Part shown: positions 1 to 12,900 of the stretch, piece by piece
Layout of the letters: every line of letters starts with the position of its first letter
How positions within the stretch are numbered: the stretch's first letter is position 1
Notes under the pieces: generated by a model
What the model saw: only the letters and a program-made list of their open reading frames with translations
The model's database searches: none
What the model was told of the DNA's origin: nothing
Made by a program: the position numbers and the translations under genes
NCBI GenBank assembly: GCA_003342895.1
Contig: PTFA01000404.1
Span: forward strand, 248,001 to 312,000
DNA: 64,000 nucleotides
DNA from: Casuarius casuarius
Taxonomy: Eukaryota > Chordata > Aves > Casuariiformes > Casuariidae
Reading direction: 5' to 3'

Positions 1-894
1 TTAAGTAGGCACTGGGTTCAAAGCACAGCTTCTTCACAGTGTGCTGGAACAAGGGAGACAGGAGTCCTCTGAGAGTCTTTGGGGCAAGAGTTAAGAGCTT
101 TTCTAAGGAGGAGAAAAATTCTCACAAGATCCTACCTGTGGTGTGAAGCAGGGTTCCCAACACACAACTTCCTCTGAGATCACACTACAGCTTGACAGAG
201 CAGTATCTTAAATGGTTGAAATTGCCCTGTGGCAAACCAGTAACAACTGCCTCTAATGCCTGGAAAAACAAACAAACAAACAAACAAAACCAAAAACTGA
301 CTGGCTGTGCCCTGAAAAAGACAAGAACTCCCCAGCTGTGTCTGCTAAATTTGGAGCAATGGCTCCAATAGCTGGAGCCCTTCCTGAAGAGGTCAGTTCC
401 TCTTGAAGTGACAATAGGCCCATCTTTAAAAAACAGAGGTTGTGGCTTGTGACATGCTGGCTATTCAAACACTGTTTACTGGAAAGTGTCGGAGACAAGC
501 TTCTGTTCCCTTCTCCCTCTTTCTGTCTTTCTGCTCCCTCCACTGGCCACCCTTCTCTTGGCTGCCATGCAGCAATGAAATTGAGCAAGAATAATGAGAT
601 GTTGTCCTAGCACACACCATACCCAGGAAATAGGACCAAAGTGCATTAATTCAGGGAGAATAGTCTGAGGAGTAGGACCAGCACGGGAAGAGAGACAGCA
701 AAATAGGCAAAAGTCAGGGACAAAGTGTGTTGAAGAGGATGAAGTGGGGAAGTTGGCCAAATGCAAGAGTGAGAAAATAAGGAAAGAGAAAATCAGTAGA
801 AGAAAGACAGACACTTTTGGCAAGATGATGGGAAAGACTGTATTGAGAGAAGAGGGGGAAAAAATACGGCAGGAGAAAGGAGAAGAATGAGTGC
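1..894. other. no gene recognised
   Basis: No exon, RNA gene or known repeat could be supported here. If the terminal exon at 1325-1509 belongs to a short secreted or membrane protein, its earlier exons should lie here or to the left of the window. I looked for a plus-strand ATG followed by a signal-peptide-like stretch and a donor leaving one base over, and found none that was convincing. Confidence 0.5.
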
Positions 895-1010
895 TGAACC
901 ACAAGACCCAGATTCCAGTCCCAGTTCTTCCAGTGCCTTGCTTCCCTGTAGCTCAGTTCCTCATGTTACATAGCAGTGATGATGATCTTCCCTTCCTGCA
1001 TGAGTCACTT
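895..1010 (+). repeat. MIR/CORE-SINE-like fragment
   Basis: The stretch follows the order of the tRNA-derived MIR consensus: a B-box-like ATTCCAGTCCCAG segment, a middle piece ending in CCAGTGCCTTGC, then a GTAGCTCAGTTCCTCAT piece that matches the 'cctcagtttcctcat' part of MIR, followed by a GATGATGATC-rich tail. It is heavily diverged. The match is by eye only. Confidence 0.45.
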
Positions 1011-1324
1011 ATTACCCTGCAGCAATAGCATGCATTTATTAGGGCAAAAGAAGAGAGGTTTATGCCAGGTTTGCACACTCATATCCACACACATCAAGGA
1101 ACCACACTTGGGAATTCTGAGAACACTATGGGGAGGGCGAGCATGGAGGAATATGCGACACACAGTAAGGGTAAAACGGACTTGAAAATTTAGAAAGCAG
1201 AGAGAAAAAAGAAAGAGAAGGAATCAGAGGTCAAAGGAGTCCAAGTATGAAAGGAGAGAATGAGAAGAAAACTTATGTTGCAACACTCCCCTCCCTTCCC
1301 CCCCTCCCTCCCCCCGGGTTGCAG

Positions 1325-1509
1325 GCTGGGAGCAAATGGAAGAAACATTTGTGGCCTCGTCAACAGGGGAAGGCATGGAGGTGATTGACATGGTGCAGGA
1401 TGAGGACTCTGAAAGGCTGAGAAATTCAGCAATGAAGGATATGCTTTTGGATCTGGCCCTCTCCCTGAACACTGGCAGCATTGTGCTGTTCCTTTTATGT
1501 GTGATATAG
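1325..1509 (+). CDS. LLCFC1: terminal coding exon, candidate LLCFC1 (SOF1) orthologue, partial
   Basis: A strong polypyrimidine tract (about 1286-1315) and GCAG acceptor precede an open exon whose first two bases complete a split codon. It then encodes 60 residues ending at a TAG. The peptide is acidic (MEVIDMVQDEDSE near its middle) and ends in a hydrophobic segment (LLDLALSLNTGSIVLFLL). A canonical AATAAA follows at 1703. LLCFC1 lies next to the 3' end of KEL in mammals, in this orientation. Its known product is a short sperm protein needed for sperm-egg fusion, named for LLLL and CFNLAS motifs. The V-I/V-D-M-x-Q-x-E pattern and the LSLNTGS segment in the place of CFNLAS resemble that family as I remember it. 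The upstream exons were not found, so the full length is unknown. It could instead be a chance ORF, but the joint signals make a real terminal exon likely. The gene name is less sure than the exon. Confidence 0.5.
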
Positions 1510-1702
1510 AGCCTGAAATCATTGCTGTCATCACAGATGAAGACAATTTGAATATCTACTTGCATTTCATAATACCTACTAGGCAACACAGCTTCTCTTC
1601 AACCATCCACATCTTCCAGGGAACCTCCAACACTGAGGACAAGAGCAGGAACTTTGCACAAATATTGAAAGCGCTTCTTCTCCATCCTCTCTTGAGAAAC
1701 AC

Positions 1703-1708
1703 AATAAA
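1703..1708 (+). promoter_or_regulatory. polyadenylation signal AATAAA
   Basis: Canonical hexamer about 195 bases after the stop of the exon at 1325-1509, implying a short 3' UTR. It supports that exon as the last one of a real plus-strand gene. Confidence 0.5.
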
Positions 1709-1709
1709 C

Positions 1710-3262
1710 CCTCAGTCCAAGGCTCAGGCAATTTTTTCTACGTCAGACCTCCCTTCTTGTACCTCCCATCCACTCTTCATGTAAAACCACCATCAGTAAC
1801 AAACAAGAATGGATTCAACTCACCCAGCTTCAAGGGCGATCCTGCTTTTGAAACAGCAAATTCTTAAATTTGTCATACATTGTAAGAGCAGGAAAAAATG
1901 GCATATTCCAGAGAAATGTTTCCCCCTTCTACTTAGCAAAATACAGGAAAAGTTAAAAATTCATCAAAATGCAGACTGTAAACAGCTTTTGCTTTCTATA
2001 TACGTTACAAACAAAGAAGCCAAGTAGTCTTTATATAGTGAAATAACTGATATATTACACACAAAGTCTGGTATAATGTTACAGATCGTGAATTATTATA
2101 GCATCTGAAAGAAAGACCGAACGCTATAAACATGTTTCTGGGAAAAAATTGATTAAAAGAGTGGAGGAAGAGTGTACATTGTTTAAAAGTGACCTTGGAA
2201 AGAAAAGCACAAGCCTAATTTTGTTATTTTTATGATGGCTAAGTAAATCACAATATTTTGAGATATTATTATTTATTATTTGTGTTGAAATATCAGCTAA
2301 GAACTCTGGTCATGCTGGGCACAGTACAAATATAAAACAAAGAAACAGACCTGGCCATAAAGAGTTTATAATCAAAGTGATACGTTTTTTTCTGAAGCAA
2401 ATAGTACTTTATTAATATTTTAGTCTTTAATTAATGAAAATAAAATCACAGAATAGTCTGTTCTTGGAAATTTTTCTGACGCATTGGTCAGTACTTGGTA
2501 AGAATTAAGAGAATTATTACGATTTTCAGTTTTCATAATGATGGCATTGTACTTATATTAATCTCTAAAATTCAGTTTTGATTAGATAGTAAAAACCTAC
2601 ATCAGCTGAACTCCCCTGTTTAGAGGGTAAATATTTACAAATGTAGGGATTAGAGAACCTGAAGGGATGAGAAAATCTGGTTCAGGATCCAGAGAAGTTC
2701 TTGGAATTCCGAGTGTTCAGGCTAACAATCTTCAGAGATCTTGTGTCTGTCTCCTACTCCACCTTTACCCATATCCTCACCCTAAATTAAAGACTGAGAA
2801 GAAAGAGAATCTTGTTGGGCAGTACTCTTTTCTCAGCTCCTAATCCCTCTCCCACCAACAGGGATGCCTTTTTTCTCTTCTGTGTTCTAGGAGTTTTGGT
2901 CTCTCTTTTCTCTCAGACTATCCTTTCTGCCTTCCTTTATGGAAAGGCAAGCAACAGTGGTGTTGTTACAACTTCTGTTGTTTGCTGCCACCTTCGTAGA
3001 GGACTTAGCAAGAGGAAAACACTTCCTGCACAACACAATACATTGAGTCTGGCATGACCATATGTGGGAATGACTGGTCTCAGTGAACTTGGACAAAAGG
3101 GCACAGATGATGCATAAAGCTAAAACTCTGCTACATTTCATTCGTATCAGCTGATGAAACAAAGAGAGACCAGGAAGGGCCTTTAGTAATCTTCATTATT
3201 ATGTGACTCATCTGCCAGTCTAGAAGCGGCAGCTATTGAGTCTTTCCTACTCTTTGTCTCCA
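1710..3262. other. intergenic, nothing recognised
   Basis: AT-rich sequence between the convergent 3' ends of the LLCFC1-like exon and KEL. No exon or repeat family could be identified. Confidence 0.5.
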
Positions 3263-3268
3263 TTTATT
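3263..3268 (-). promoter_or_regulatory. KEL: KEL polyadenylation signal (minus strand AATAAA)
   Basis: TTTATT on the plus strand reads AATAAA on the minus strand, about 525 bases past the KEL stop codon. It is the first canonical hexamer I saw downstream of the stop. Confidence 0.45.
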
Positions 3269-3791
3269 GGAAGAAGAGGATTCTTCCTTCTCCGGTAGTG
3301 TAAATGTGTGGTTTGTGTAGTAACCCATAGGATCTCCCTAAGAAAGATCCTCTCTGATATGAACAGGTCTTAGGTTAAAACTTGTTGGCCTGCCCATTCA
3401 ACATGGCTGTAGGGCTGCTGGAACAGACAGGGAAACCCACTGTACAGAGGAATTACAAGTGTAACTGGACTGTTCACCCCAAGGTGACTGGCTAGTCGTC
3501 TTGCTACCTTGGGACTTGCTGGACTCCAGAGCTGTCCCAGCTGGGACACAGTGCTGGGAGCAGTAGGAAGAGACCCTCTTCCCATATGAACTCAGTTTGG
3601 AATGTTTGCTACAATAAACTGCTGAGAGAGGTGCAAGTTGAGGCTGAGGAAAGGATAACAAGAAAAGGAATTCAGATGAATGAATAAGAGCACTATGTCT
3701 CTCCATGAGCCCAGATAAAATGACCGTAGTTTCACAGTTCAGGCCTTCATCTCTCCGGAGTCATATCTCTCTTCCTCCTTTGCCATGCAGA

Positions 3792-3968
3792 TTACCAGAT
3801 GTGGCACTTCTTAACTGGGTTCATTGGTGATCTGCTGGGGCAGTGGAAATGTTTGGCAAAGTCCTGGCTATTGCTGACAGGCCCACAGACACGAAGTGGC
3901 AAGGGGCTGTGTGGATCTGTGTGCATGTAAGATTGCAGTTTCTCTGGATCCTGGTGTCCACACATTGT
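3792..3968 (-). CDS. KEL: KEL exon 18 (C-terminus, stop)
   Basis: Acceptor CTTCAG, then 58 codons and TAA. It begins [10 protein letters not shown] and carries TDPHSP (His684, aligned with the transition-state histidine of neprilysin), LPLRV (Arg690), and the FHC...KKCHIW end. The C-terminal CxxW is a hallmark of M13 enzymes. A longer ORF covers this stretch in another frame, but only this frame gives the family motifs. Confidence 0.93.
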   Translation of the reverse strand, partial: TMCGHQDPEKLQSYMHTDPHSPLPLRVCGPVSNSQDFAKHFHCPSRSPMNPVKKCHIW

Positions 3969-6900
3969 CTGAAGAGAAGCAAAACAGAAAAGTCAGTTTG
4001 CCTGAAAGTCCTCATGTGAACAAGTCTTAAGGGTCCCCTTTGTGTCTCCACACATTCTGCATGCCTGAGGCTGCTGAAGTAGGCAAGGAAACACACATGG
4101 GGGCCAACAGTGTTCAGATCCTTCCCTTCACAACCACAATTTCCCACTGTCTTCCCCTTCTCTACACTTCTGGGTCTCAGTTTTCCTTTCTGACAAGCCA
4201 TCTGCTCTCTTTCTAAACTAGCTAGTCCAGAACACAGGGAATGTTGAGCATCTGGGAGCTCAGACTCATGCAGTCTTGGACGACCCCATCTAATGTGACA
4301 ATACAGATGAAGCCTCAGTATCTTTAATTTCTTACATAAAAGCAATTAATGCTCTTTGAGAAAGAGGAGGGCTTACACGACATCCTATTATTACTAGAGA
4401 GGTGGTGGTGAGGATATTATATGATTTTACTGGTGTTGCAGCTGAAAATCCAGGTCATCACTCCGGTGAGTACATTCTTCATTCACTGGCAAATGATGCA
4501 GTAGCTGCCACATAGCCTCTGAAATGCAAGTCTTGCCACAGAGATCCAACCATCTGATTTCAGAACTGGATTAGTTCTTTTCTATACACTGCTCTGACCG
4601 CAGGTCACTACATGCACAAAAGTTTTTCCTTCACAGAATTACAGCAACTAATAAGGGAATGACTCTTCTGAGCACAGAAGTCCAATGATCTGTGATCAGC
4701 AACTCAACTGCACAGCTATACACAAATCTTTAAACAAGAAGAGATTTCCTCAGAAATCGCCATCTATGTGCTCATGTACTTCTAGTTCCTTGTCTCTAAA
4801 TGACATTCGAAACCTTCTTTTTCACCATCATTCACTCTGAATGATATGACATCTAGTCATTTACTGTGACAGAGCGGTGGATAGAAAGAAAAAGTAGAGA
4901 TGGATATGTGCTTTTTCCCGTAAAATTCTACTATCAATTTGTAAGATTGAACACAATGGCAAAGAAGTACTCAGAGGCTGGCTATGATGCACACTTCCTC
5001 TGACACAACTTGTCTGCTACAATTTAATTTCAGTAGATTTCAGAGCTTTGTTTAGGATATGTTCATAGACAGGCCTTTTGTTAGCTTTGAGACTCACTAC
5101 AGAATAGGGGTCCCATGTGTGAATTTTAGCTTTCTAAATGAGATTCTGAATGTCCCAACAACATTAATCATGCCCATTTCTGTAAAGAAGGTGAAAGAGA
5201 CCTGAACATTAAGAAAGAAAGACTATAACAATGTGGAGGACAATAGAGAGGGAGGCAGATGCCTGACTAGCCTGGAATTCATTACATGAGCAAAACTGAG
5301 GTAAAAGAGCTGATCATGTGAAAGTCCGATCTTAGGTAAATCCTTCTCTTGTCTGTGCTTTTTCAGCCAGTTCTTATAGGCCTGTGGAGAAAGAAAATTA
5401 ATAATAATAACCCCCTCTTCAGACAGTTTCCCCAAAACATGTCTTCCATTGATTAAATATATCAATCTAATGAATATTTAGTTAATTTAATGAGTATGTA
5501 TGTATCTCTCTCTGCTCACTCTCAGGTACCATGGTGATGACCATGCTACTAATAGGTCTAAGAAGGGAAAATATCAATACAACTCCTGTGCTTCCCATTT
5601 CAGACTCCACCACACACAGAGTGACAGAAGAGGACATGTGGTAACTGCACTATGAAAGAATGAAAATTACTTTCAAAATGAGTCACCAATATTTGAATAA
5701 AAATTAAAATATTTTGCATGTTGTTGCCACAGATGCCACCAATAAACCTTTGTGTATGTGAACCATCTGAACATTCTTTGTGCAAGAAAGTACCATCTGA
5801 GACCTAGAGATCTCAGAGCACACTGTGCCTAATAATTAATTAAACTTTTGAACTCCTGCATGAAGAAGTCAAAGATTCTTTTTAGACAGAAGTTAATGCT
5901 GAAAGGATTATTATGGAGTTGTTTTAACACCACACAGAATTCTAGTTCTTGGGGGTAATTTAAATGAATTCAAATGTCTCATCTTAGTTCCTTAGGTATG
6001 ACATAAGTGTGACATAATAATTACCTGCTTTTGTATGCATGGGGAAGTAAAAAAAGGCCCACCCCAAAATGGGTGAAGGGGAGGAGTGGCCTTATATGGT
6101 AGTAGTGAGGTAAACCTATGACTGGAAGAGCAGAGGACATGCAGGGCACACACTGCACTGGCAGAGATGTGCAAGAAGCCTAGGTCTGGAGCAGCATGTA
6201 GGACAGCGATGCACAGGCAATCTTGCAGCATGTTGGTAGAGCTGTGTGGTGAGACTGTAAGATTAGAGAAGTACATAGATTGCAATACCTGGTAAGCAAT
6301 GGCAAGCCCTCCGTTGTCAGCTGTATTCTCCAACAGAGTAAAAGTCCCATTGATCTTAAAGCCAAACATGGAGTAGCTTTCATACTGTTTTACCAAGCAA
6401 TCTATAGCTTGCTGTAGTGCACTCCTGTTGCAGGTAGGACAGCCCCCAGGTAGCACTGCAGGGGAAAAAAATCCTAGAAAGTAAAGTTATTTCTGCTGTT
6501 CACTTACATTCCCCACACTAATCATTGAGATCCTCTTAGTAGTCCACTTGGTCTGGAATGGGTGTTCCTTAGCTTCACCTGCCTTAATAATATGTATATA
6601 CATTGATATAGGGAACAGGATTTAAATTGCTTGAGGGAAAGTACCACTGGGGGTCTGGAGATTAAACGAAGAGGGTAAGCTTCACCCCCAGGCAGTACCC
6701 ACCATAACTATAGAATGTGTGAAGAAGTTCATGTGCCATGAAGACCCCAATGGCTCCAAAGTTCACAGCACTGAAAAATAAACATGAAAAGAATGCTTTT
6801 GAAAAGAAAAGGAGGATAGGTAAGTGTTTTTCCTCTTTAGCCACTGAGCACAACCATGTGCTGTGCAGGAGCATTCAGCTCTGAAAGAACACAGACACAC

Positions 6901-9900
6901 TTTCTACTCATTGTCTTTCAGATGCAGCACACTGTCAAATCCAAATAAAAGTACAAATCACTCTACCAACGCCTAACATTGTCCCATGGGTTTGAGTTAA
7001 AGTATTTCCAGCTCGTAAGCCATAATAATAATAGTCTGTTGAGAAACCGTGAGAGTCTGTCTGAAACACTGACTAATGAAAATGTATTGTTGTTGAGATG
7101 TGTCCTTAGTTACCCACTACCTGCTGAACTGTTACATTAACATTAACTGGCAATGATAATTGTCAAAGGCAGCATAGTTGGACAAATAATCTTGCAACAA
7201 TAGGGTAATTAAAAATGGCACATATAACTGGCAAGACAAATTAAAATCATGAAGGTTTGACTACAAATACTCTGATTGCACCTTGGCGATAGTCCCACTA
7301 CAAGCAGGAGGTTGGACTAGAGACCTTCAGAGGTCATCTATGATTCTATGCCATGAATTTACAAATATTCTCACGAGCAAGAGTCCACTTGAAATGTATT
7401 TCCATAGTATAAAATGATGAGCTCATTTCTTCCTCACATGAACTGATTAACACTGCAGAAGCATTAAATGAAAGTAGATGATCATTATTATATCACTAAG
7501 AGATCAATAAAGCACTGACAAAAACAGAACAGATCATCTTCTCTCAGAGCTGCTCTTTCAAAAGCTCTGTAGCTTATAACAATAGTGCTGCTTTACTGAA
7601 TTCTTATTTTAAAAAATATCCTGAGTCATCTGAATTGGAGAGTTCTTTTTGGCAGTAACGTTTAAAATTTGGAGCATCACCTGAAAACATGCTAGTGTGC
7701 CAACCCACCAAAAGCTGATCAAGTTTGACTTCTGAGTCTACTGAACTGGAAGGACAGTGAGAAAAATGTATTTTGCTAACACTGAATGCTGCAGACACTT
7801 TTTCAGACAGAAAGAATATGGCGATTGAGAATCCATATATCACTATAAACAATTTTTTTTTTGCTATTATTCTTTCACAGTGTCTTATTCTTGATGTGAT
7901 AATGAATTTCTGAAACACTGCAAGCACTAGAGGATGTTGTACAACTAGTGGTAGAAGATCACCACGGAAAAAGAAGAATTATTTTAACTGAGACATCTGT
8001 TTCTTTCAAACTTAAGCCTCTTCCCACAGTGTGAGCTTATCTCTGGAATAAAATCAGATTTTGACAAGTCTTTATCCATTATCATGTAAGAAGAAAGGAC
8101 AAACAAGACCATGTAAGAAGAAAGGACAAACAAGACTTTTATGATCAACTATTTTTAGTGATTTTAACATCAGAAAAATTATTGCTAAACAGATCTGTTC
8201 AATATGATGAAAGAACCGAACTGTAAGAACTGCATAAGAATCATTGCTGCAAGGGAAGCTTCAGAATGCAAAACGCGTTTGCTTATTAGAGGAGGTTTCT
8301 TTAAAAAAAGAGAAGAGCAGAACTGTATTTGATCTATTTGAAGAGACATCTGACAAGAAGTTACTCTGTGAGTGTCCTATTTTCTATGGGTTTCATAGGA
8401 ATTCTTGAATCTAGAAAATAAGAGGCAGAGGTGAACTATCTTCTTTGCAGTTAACCTGCATGAGATGTCTGCCTTTTTGCTCTGGACTCATACTTAATGC
8501 CAAGAAATCTAAGAGTCTGAAAGCAGTTAGTGACAGATGCAAATAGGCTCAGCTTAGTTTCTAGATTCTGATTTTGCTCCAGCGGAGTCAATGGTCAAAC
8601 TCTTTCAGAGTTTATCAGGGCAGAACTGATAAACAGTAACCATCTGGCCTTAGAAAAAGCTAAATTTTATTTCTTTCCTCTATTAGTGGAGGTTTCTTTC
8701 TGAGATGCAATAAGAAAAAGAGGTAAAGACAGACTCATTAAGATTCTTCCTGGAAACATGGTGCAGCAAAGGGAACTGTGTTCAGCTTCCACCTTTCAGT
8801 CTCTCCATACCTGGGAAACTCTGGGTTGAAAAAAGGGCTGCGAAACATTCCGGCAGGGAAGACCACCATGTGGTGCCTTAGTGAATAGTATGAATGGACA
8901 TCCCAGGGGAAAATCTTCCAGCTAGAGGCAGAAAAAGAGAAATAAGAGAACATATTAACTCCTTACTTCATACCTTGCTCCTTTCCTCCATTGAGTGTGC
9001 AAGAATGGTCTCCTCAATACCACTTACATGCAGCAGAGGCAAATGTTGAAATTCACATCATCTAGAGTAAAAGGTGTTTAAAATAAATCTTCACTTGTTT
9101 ACACACAGTCACTGCTAGTAGCTTAGTTTTCATACACATTAATGGATTCCCCCTTCACAGCTTCCCTGTCAAGTAAGTCATAATTATTAACCCCCTGTAA
9201 TATGCTGCATAGATTACTGTTCAGGCAGTCTCAGGTCCTAAGCATGCCTGTCTATATTGCCTGCCTTCGAAAGCATCCTGTGTGCTGTCTTTGAGGTAAC
9301 CACACCAATATTCCTATCAATGCAGTGCTTTGCTGTCAGATAACTAAGTCCAGGACCACCAGCTATCCCCCTTACTCAAGGCTTTATGATCATTGGCAGA
9401 AAAAGTTAGGGTTTTTTTCAGGGTCTTAGGCTCCCTCCACAACGGTGGCACCTTTGGTAGCATGAGCTCAGACTGAATACAAATTGGCTACAAGAGAGGC
9501 TGCCAGACGAAAGGCTTTTTCGAGTATGAGTCAGCAATGCACCCTTGCAGTGAAAAAGGCCAGTAGCATCCTGGCTGCATTAGGAGAACTGTTGCCAGTG
9601 GGTTAAGGGAGTTAATTATGCCCCTCTATTCAGCACTGGTGAAACCACATCTGGAGTTCTGCATCCATTTCTGGGCCCCGCAGTACAAGAGAGGGACATA
9701 CCAGATGGAGTCCAGCGAAGGGCCACTAAAATGACTAAGGGATGGTGCATTTGTCATACAAAAAGAGGTGGAGAGAGCTGGGATTGTTCAGCCTTCAGGA
9801 GATCCAGGGAGATCTTATCAATGTGCATAAATACCCGATGGGAGGGTGTAAAGACAATGGAGCCAGCTTCTTCTCAGTGGTATCCAGGGAAAGGACAAGA

Positions 9901-12900
9901 GCCAATGGCCACAAATTGAAATACAGGAAATTCCATTTAAACATAAGAAAAAAATATTTTACTGTGAGGGTGGTCAAACACTGGAGCAGGTGCCCAGAGA
10001 GGTTGTGGAGTCTCCATCCTTGGAGATGTCCAAAACCTGGCTGGGCATGGTCCTGAGTAGCCTCCTATAGTTGACCCTGCTTTTAGCAGGGGGTTGGGCT
10101 AGATGATCTCTACAAGTCCCTTCCAAACTCAACTGATCTGCGAGTCTGTGAGTTTTTGATTCTGTGATTTTTTTTTTCAGTTCAGTGTCTGAAACTTACT
10201 TATCCTGTGAGCGATGCTGAAGGAGTCTCTGGTAGGAATTCTCCCTCAGTGCCTTCAAGCAAGCCACCACATTGAGAAGAAAAGTTTCTTGGTTTATCTC
10301 CAGCTACGGGAAGAGACAGGCAATGTGACTGTCACAGGGCATAAGTGAAGAACGAATTGGACAGTATGAGAAAGAGCAAAGTCCCAGAAGAAAAGAAAGG
10401 GGCTCATCAAAAGACAAACCATTAAAATACTTTTCTTCCTCTCCCACTTCTAAAGAACTTTGATTTAAGGTATGACAGGAAAGATATCCACAGGCCAAAC
10501 AGAACATACATCCAAATCGTAAATCCCTCACACTCCTAACCTCTCAGTAGAAGAAAGCATAGACAACAAAGTAGAAGCAATAGACACAGGTTCTCTGGAC
10601 AGTCTGTTCTCAGAAAGAGAACAGTAGGGTATGCGCCTTGCTGCAGAGATCCTAGCTGCTTTCAGCGACAGGCAGTTGGTACTGGTAAACTGCCAGTAAT
10701 GAGGCAGGCATGTTTACATTACATAGCTCACATTCTGGTATTCCAGGTTCACTTTGGCAGTCTGGAGTATGTGAGCTGGATAGCCAATTTCCACTTGTAG
10801 TTTGGAAACCTGAAAACATATTAAATAAAAAAAAAATAAAGAAACATGACCAATAGAAGGCTTTACATTCTGGAAGTCCTTTTTAAGCTTTATTTCTGAA
10901 TAATGTAAATATGATCTACAAATCAGTCCTTTAAAATGACAGGTACACTCTTTTGAGCAATACATCTCCTTTTGCTACTCTGCTTTCTGAACTCAATGGC
11001 CTGAGGCCTAGTGGAGCTCTACTCTTTTTCTTAACATTGCTTTCTGATATTCAGCTTTATAGTTTTTAACCTCTCTTTGTGTGCAAATCTACAGGTGCAA
11101 TGTATCTCAATACAATTAACTAGGGGTGTCCATGGTCAAACACTGAGCCTGTCTGTATCTATCTATCCATCAGTGAATGATCGCATGTATGCGATTGCAC
11201 TTATAAAGCCACCTACAATTTTTAGTGTGTTTAAGGGATCTGTTTAATATCATGTGTCTGTAGAAGCAGTTAGGGATGTGTGAAGGTGCAGGTCCCTTCC
11301 ATTCCTTCTCTAAAGGCTTCAGGGAAAGGAAAGCCTCAGTAACTTATACCTTCTGCACGTACCAGAACTTTAGCCTCTAGGCGAGTCTGCTCATCCATCC
11401 ACTCCAACTGATATAGTTGGCCATAGAGGGCATCTTGGATCTCAGAGAACATCTGCTCAGCCTGCCATGGAGAAAAGAAAGTACTGTCAAGACTGCAGAA
11501 AAACATTTGTTTAGCCTTAGCTGATGTCTTCCTATGTTCTGACAAATCAACCACGAAACAAATGGGGGATGATTCCTCTTCTCTCAATAAGAGAGGAAAT
11601 TCAGTTTCTACATCTGTTTACTCTAAGGTTTCTTAGGCATACTGTGGTTCTTCATTGGGCTCAGCATTCTCTCCCATACACCTTTTCCTCTTGCCTCTCA
11701 CTGTAAGAGGGACGCATAATTGCTTTGCATTCAATCCCTATTGGAATGCCACTGAACCAGAAGTTCTCCCCACTTCCTAAGTGAAATGAAAATTTGAGAT
11801 CCACAAGTATTACATACTGGTGTCTCCCTTTCCAAAGTTAGAGCAATGTGATACTCTCCTTCATGAAGTTATACTTTGTTCATTCAGCTTTGTGCTTCAA
11901 GTACACAAAGTTTTAGTTTCCCACTATCTTTTTGGGGGGTTATTGTTTTTTGTTACTTTTATACACTGTAAACGCCTCATGAACCTCACTGACTATATTA
12001 ATTTTCCTTTAAAAAAGGAACTCTCATCCTCAAAGGAAAAAAAAAGAAGATGGCAGATGTTCCTTCTATCGTGGATCCACTCAGAACATTTTGTCATTGA
12101 TGTGTTTTTGTATAACTGTTCATAAAGGTTACGTAGCCAATGCTAGCTATCATGGGATGGCTTGCTGGGTTGATATTGCAACCTGTATTTTAATATTTTG
12201 GGACTGGTCATGAACACTGTTCATAGTAACTAATTCCAGGAAGCACATGGAAACTGCATGCATTTGTAGAGTTCTCATAGGTGCTGGGGCTGCATGCATG
12301 ACTTTGTTAGAAGACATAATGAAGATAATTACTGGTATTTTAGTATTGATTATTCTAGCAATAAAAGTACTGGTGTTCTGACAACAGCTCTCCTTCCCTA
12401 AGAAGCAGGAGAAGTATGTATGCACAGGAACATCTAAACAGGTATACAACCTACACACGACCTTGCTTCCTTGATATTGTTCTAAGCTGGCATGGCAAAG
12501 AAAGAAAGAGATGAAGCTGAGCTGTGCTTGGAGGAGAAGAGGATGAATACCTACAAGTTTCTTGTTCTGTTCAGGGAAAATTTCTTGCACAATCATCTGC
12601 CCTAGGACTGGTTCAAAGAAAGAACTGGTTTCACTCAAGCACTTCCTCCAGCGCTCTTCTGGGATCTATAAGAATACAGAAAGAAATAGGGACACATGAG
12701 AGTGAAAAAGAATAGATAGGAAGATGGAAGACAGTAGAAAGATATGTAAACAGAGAATCAGTGGCATATATGCTATTATTTAGAAATGACAGCCACAAAT
12801 AATAAGTGATGTAGTTCCATCTAAGGCACCTCAGAAAATTTTATTTAAGTAAAACAACTGATTTACCCTACTTATTTTCATACATGATGAGGACTCATAT

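Noticed and set aside
3821..4345. 174-codon ORF on the minus strand
   Set aside because: It overlaps KEL exon 18 in the wrong frame. The frame with TDPHSP and the CHIW end is the coding one.
11336..11362. Extension of KEL exon 11 to a later donor (GAAG|GTATAA)
   Set aside because: It breaks the phase with exon 12. The GTACGT donor at 11362 keeps the frame and matches the family length.
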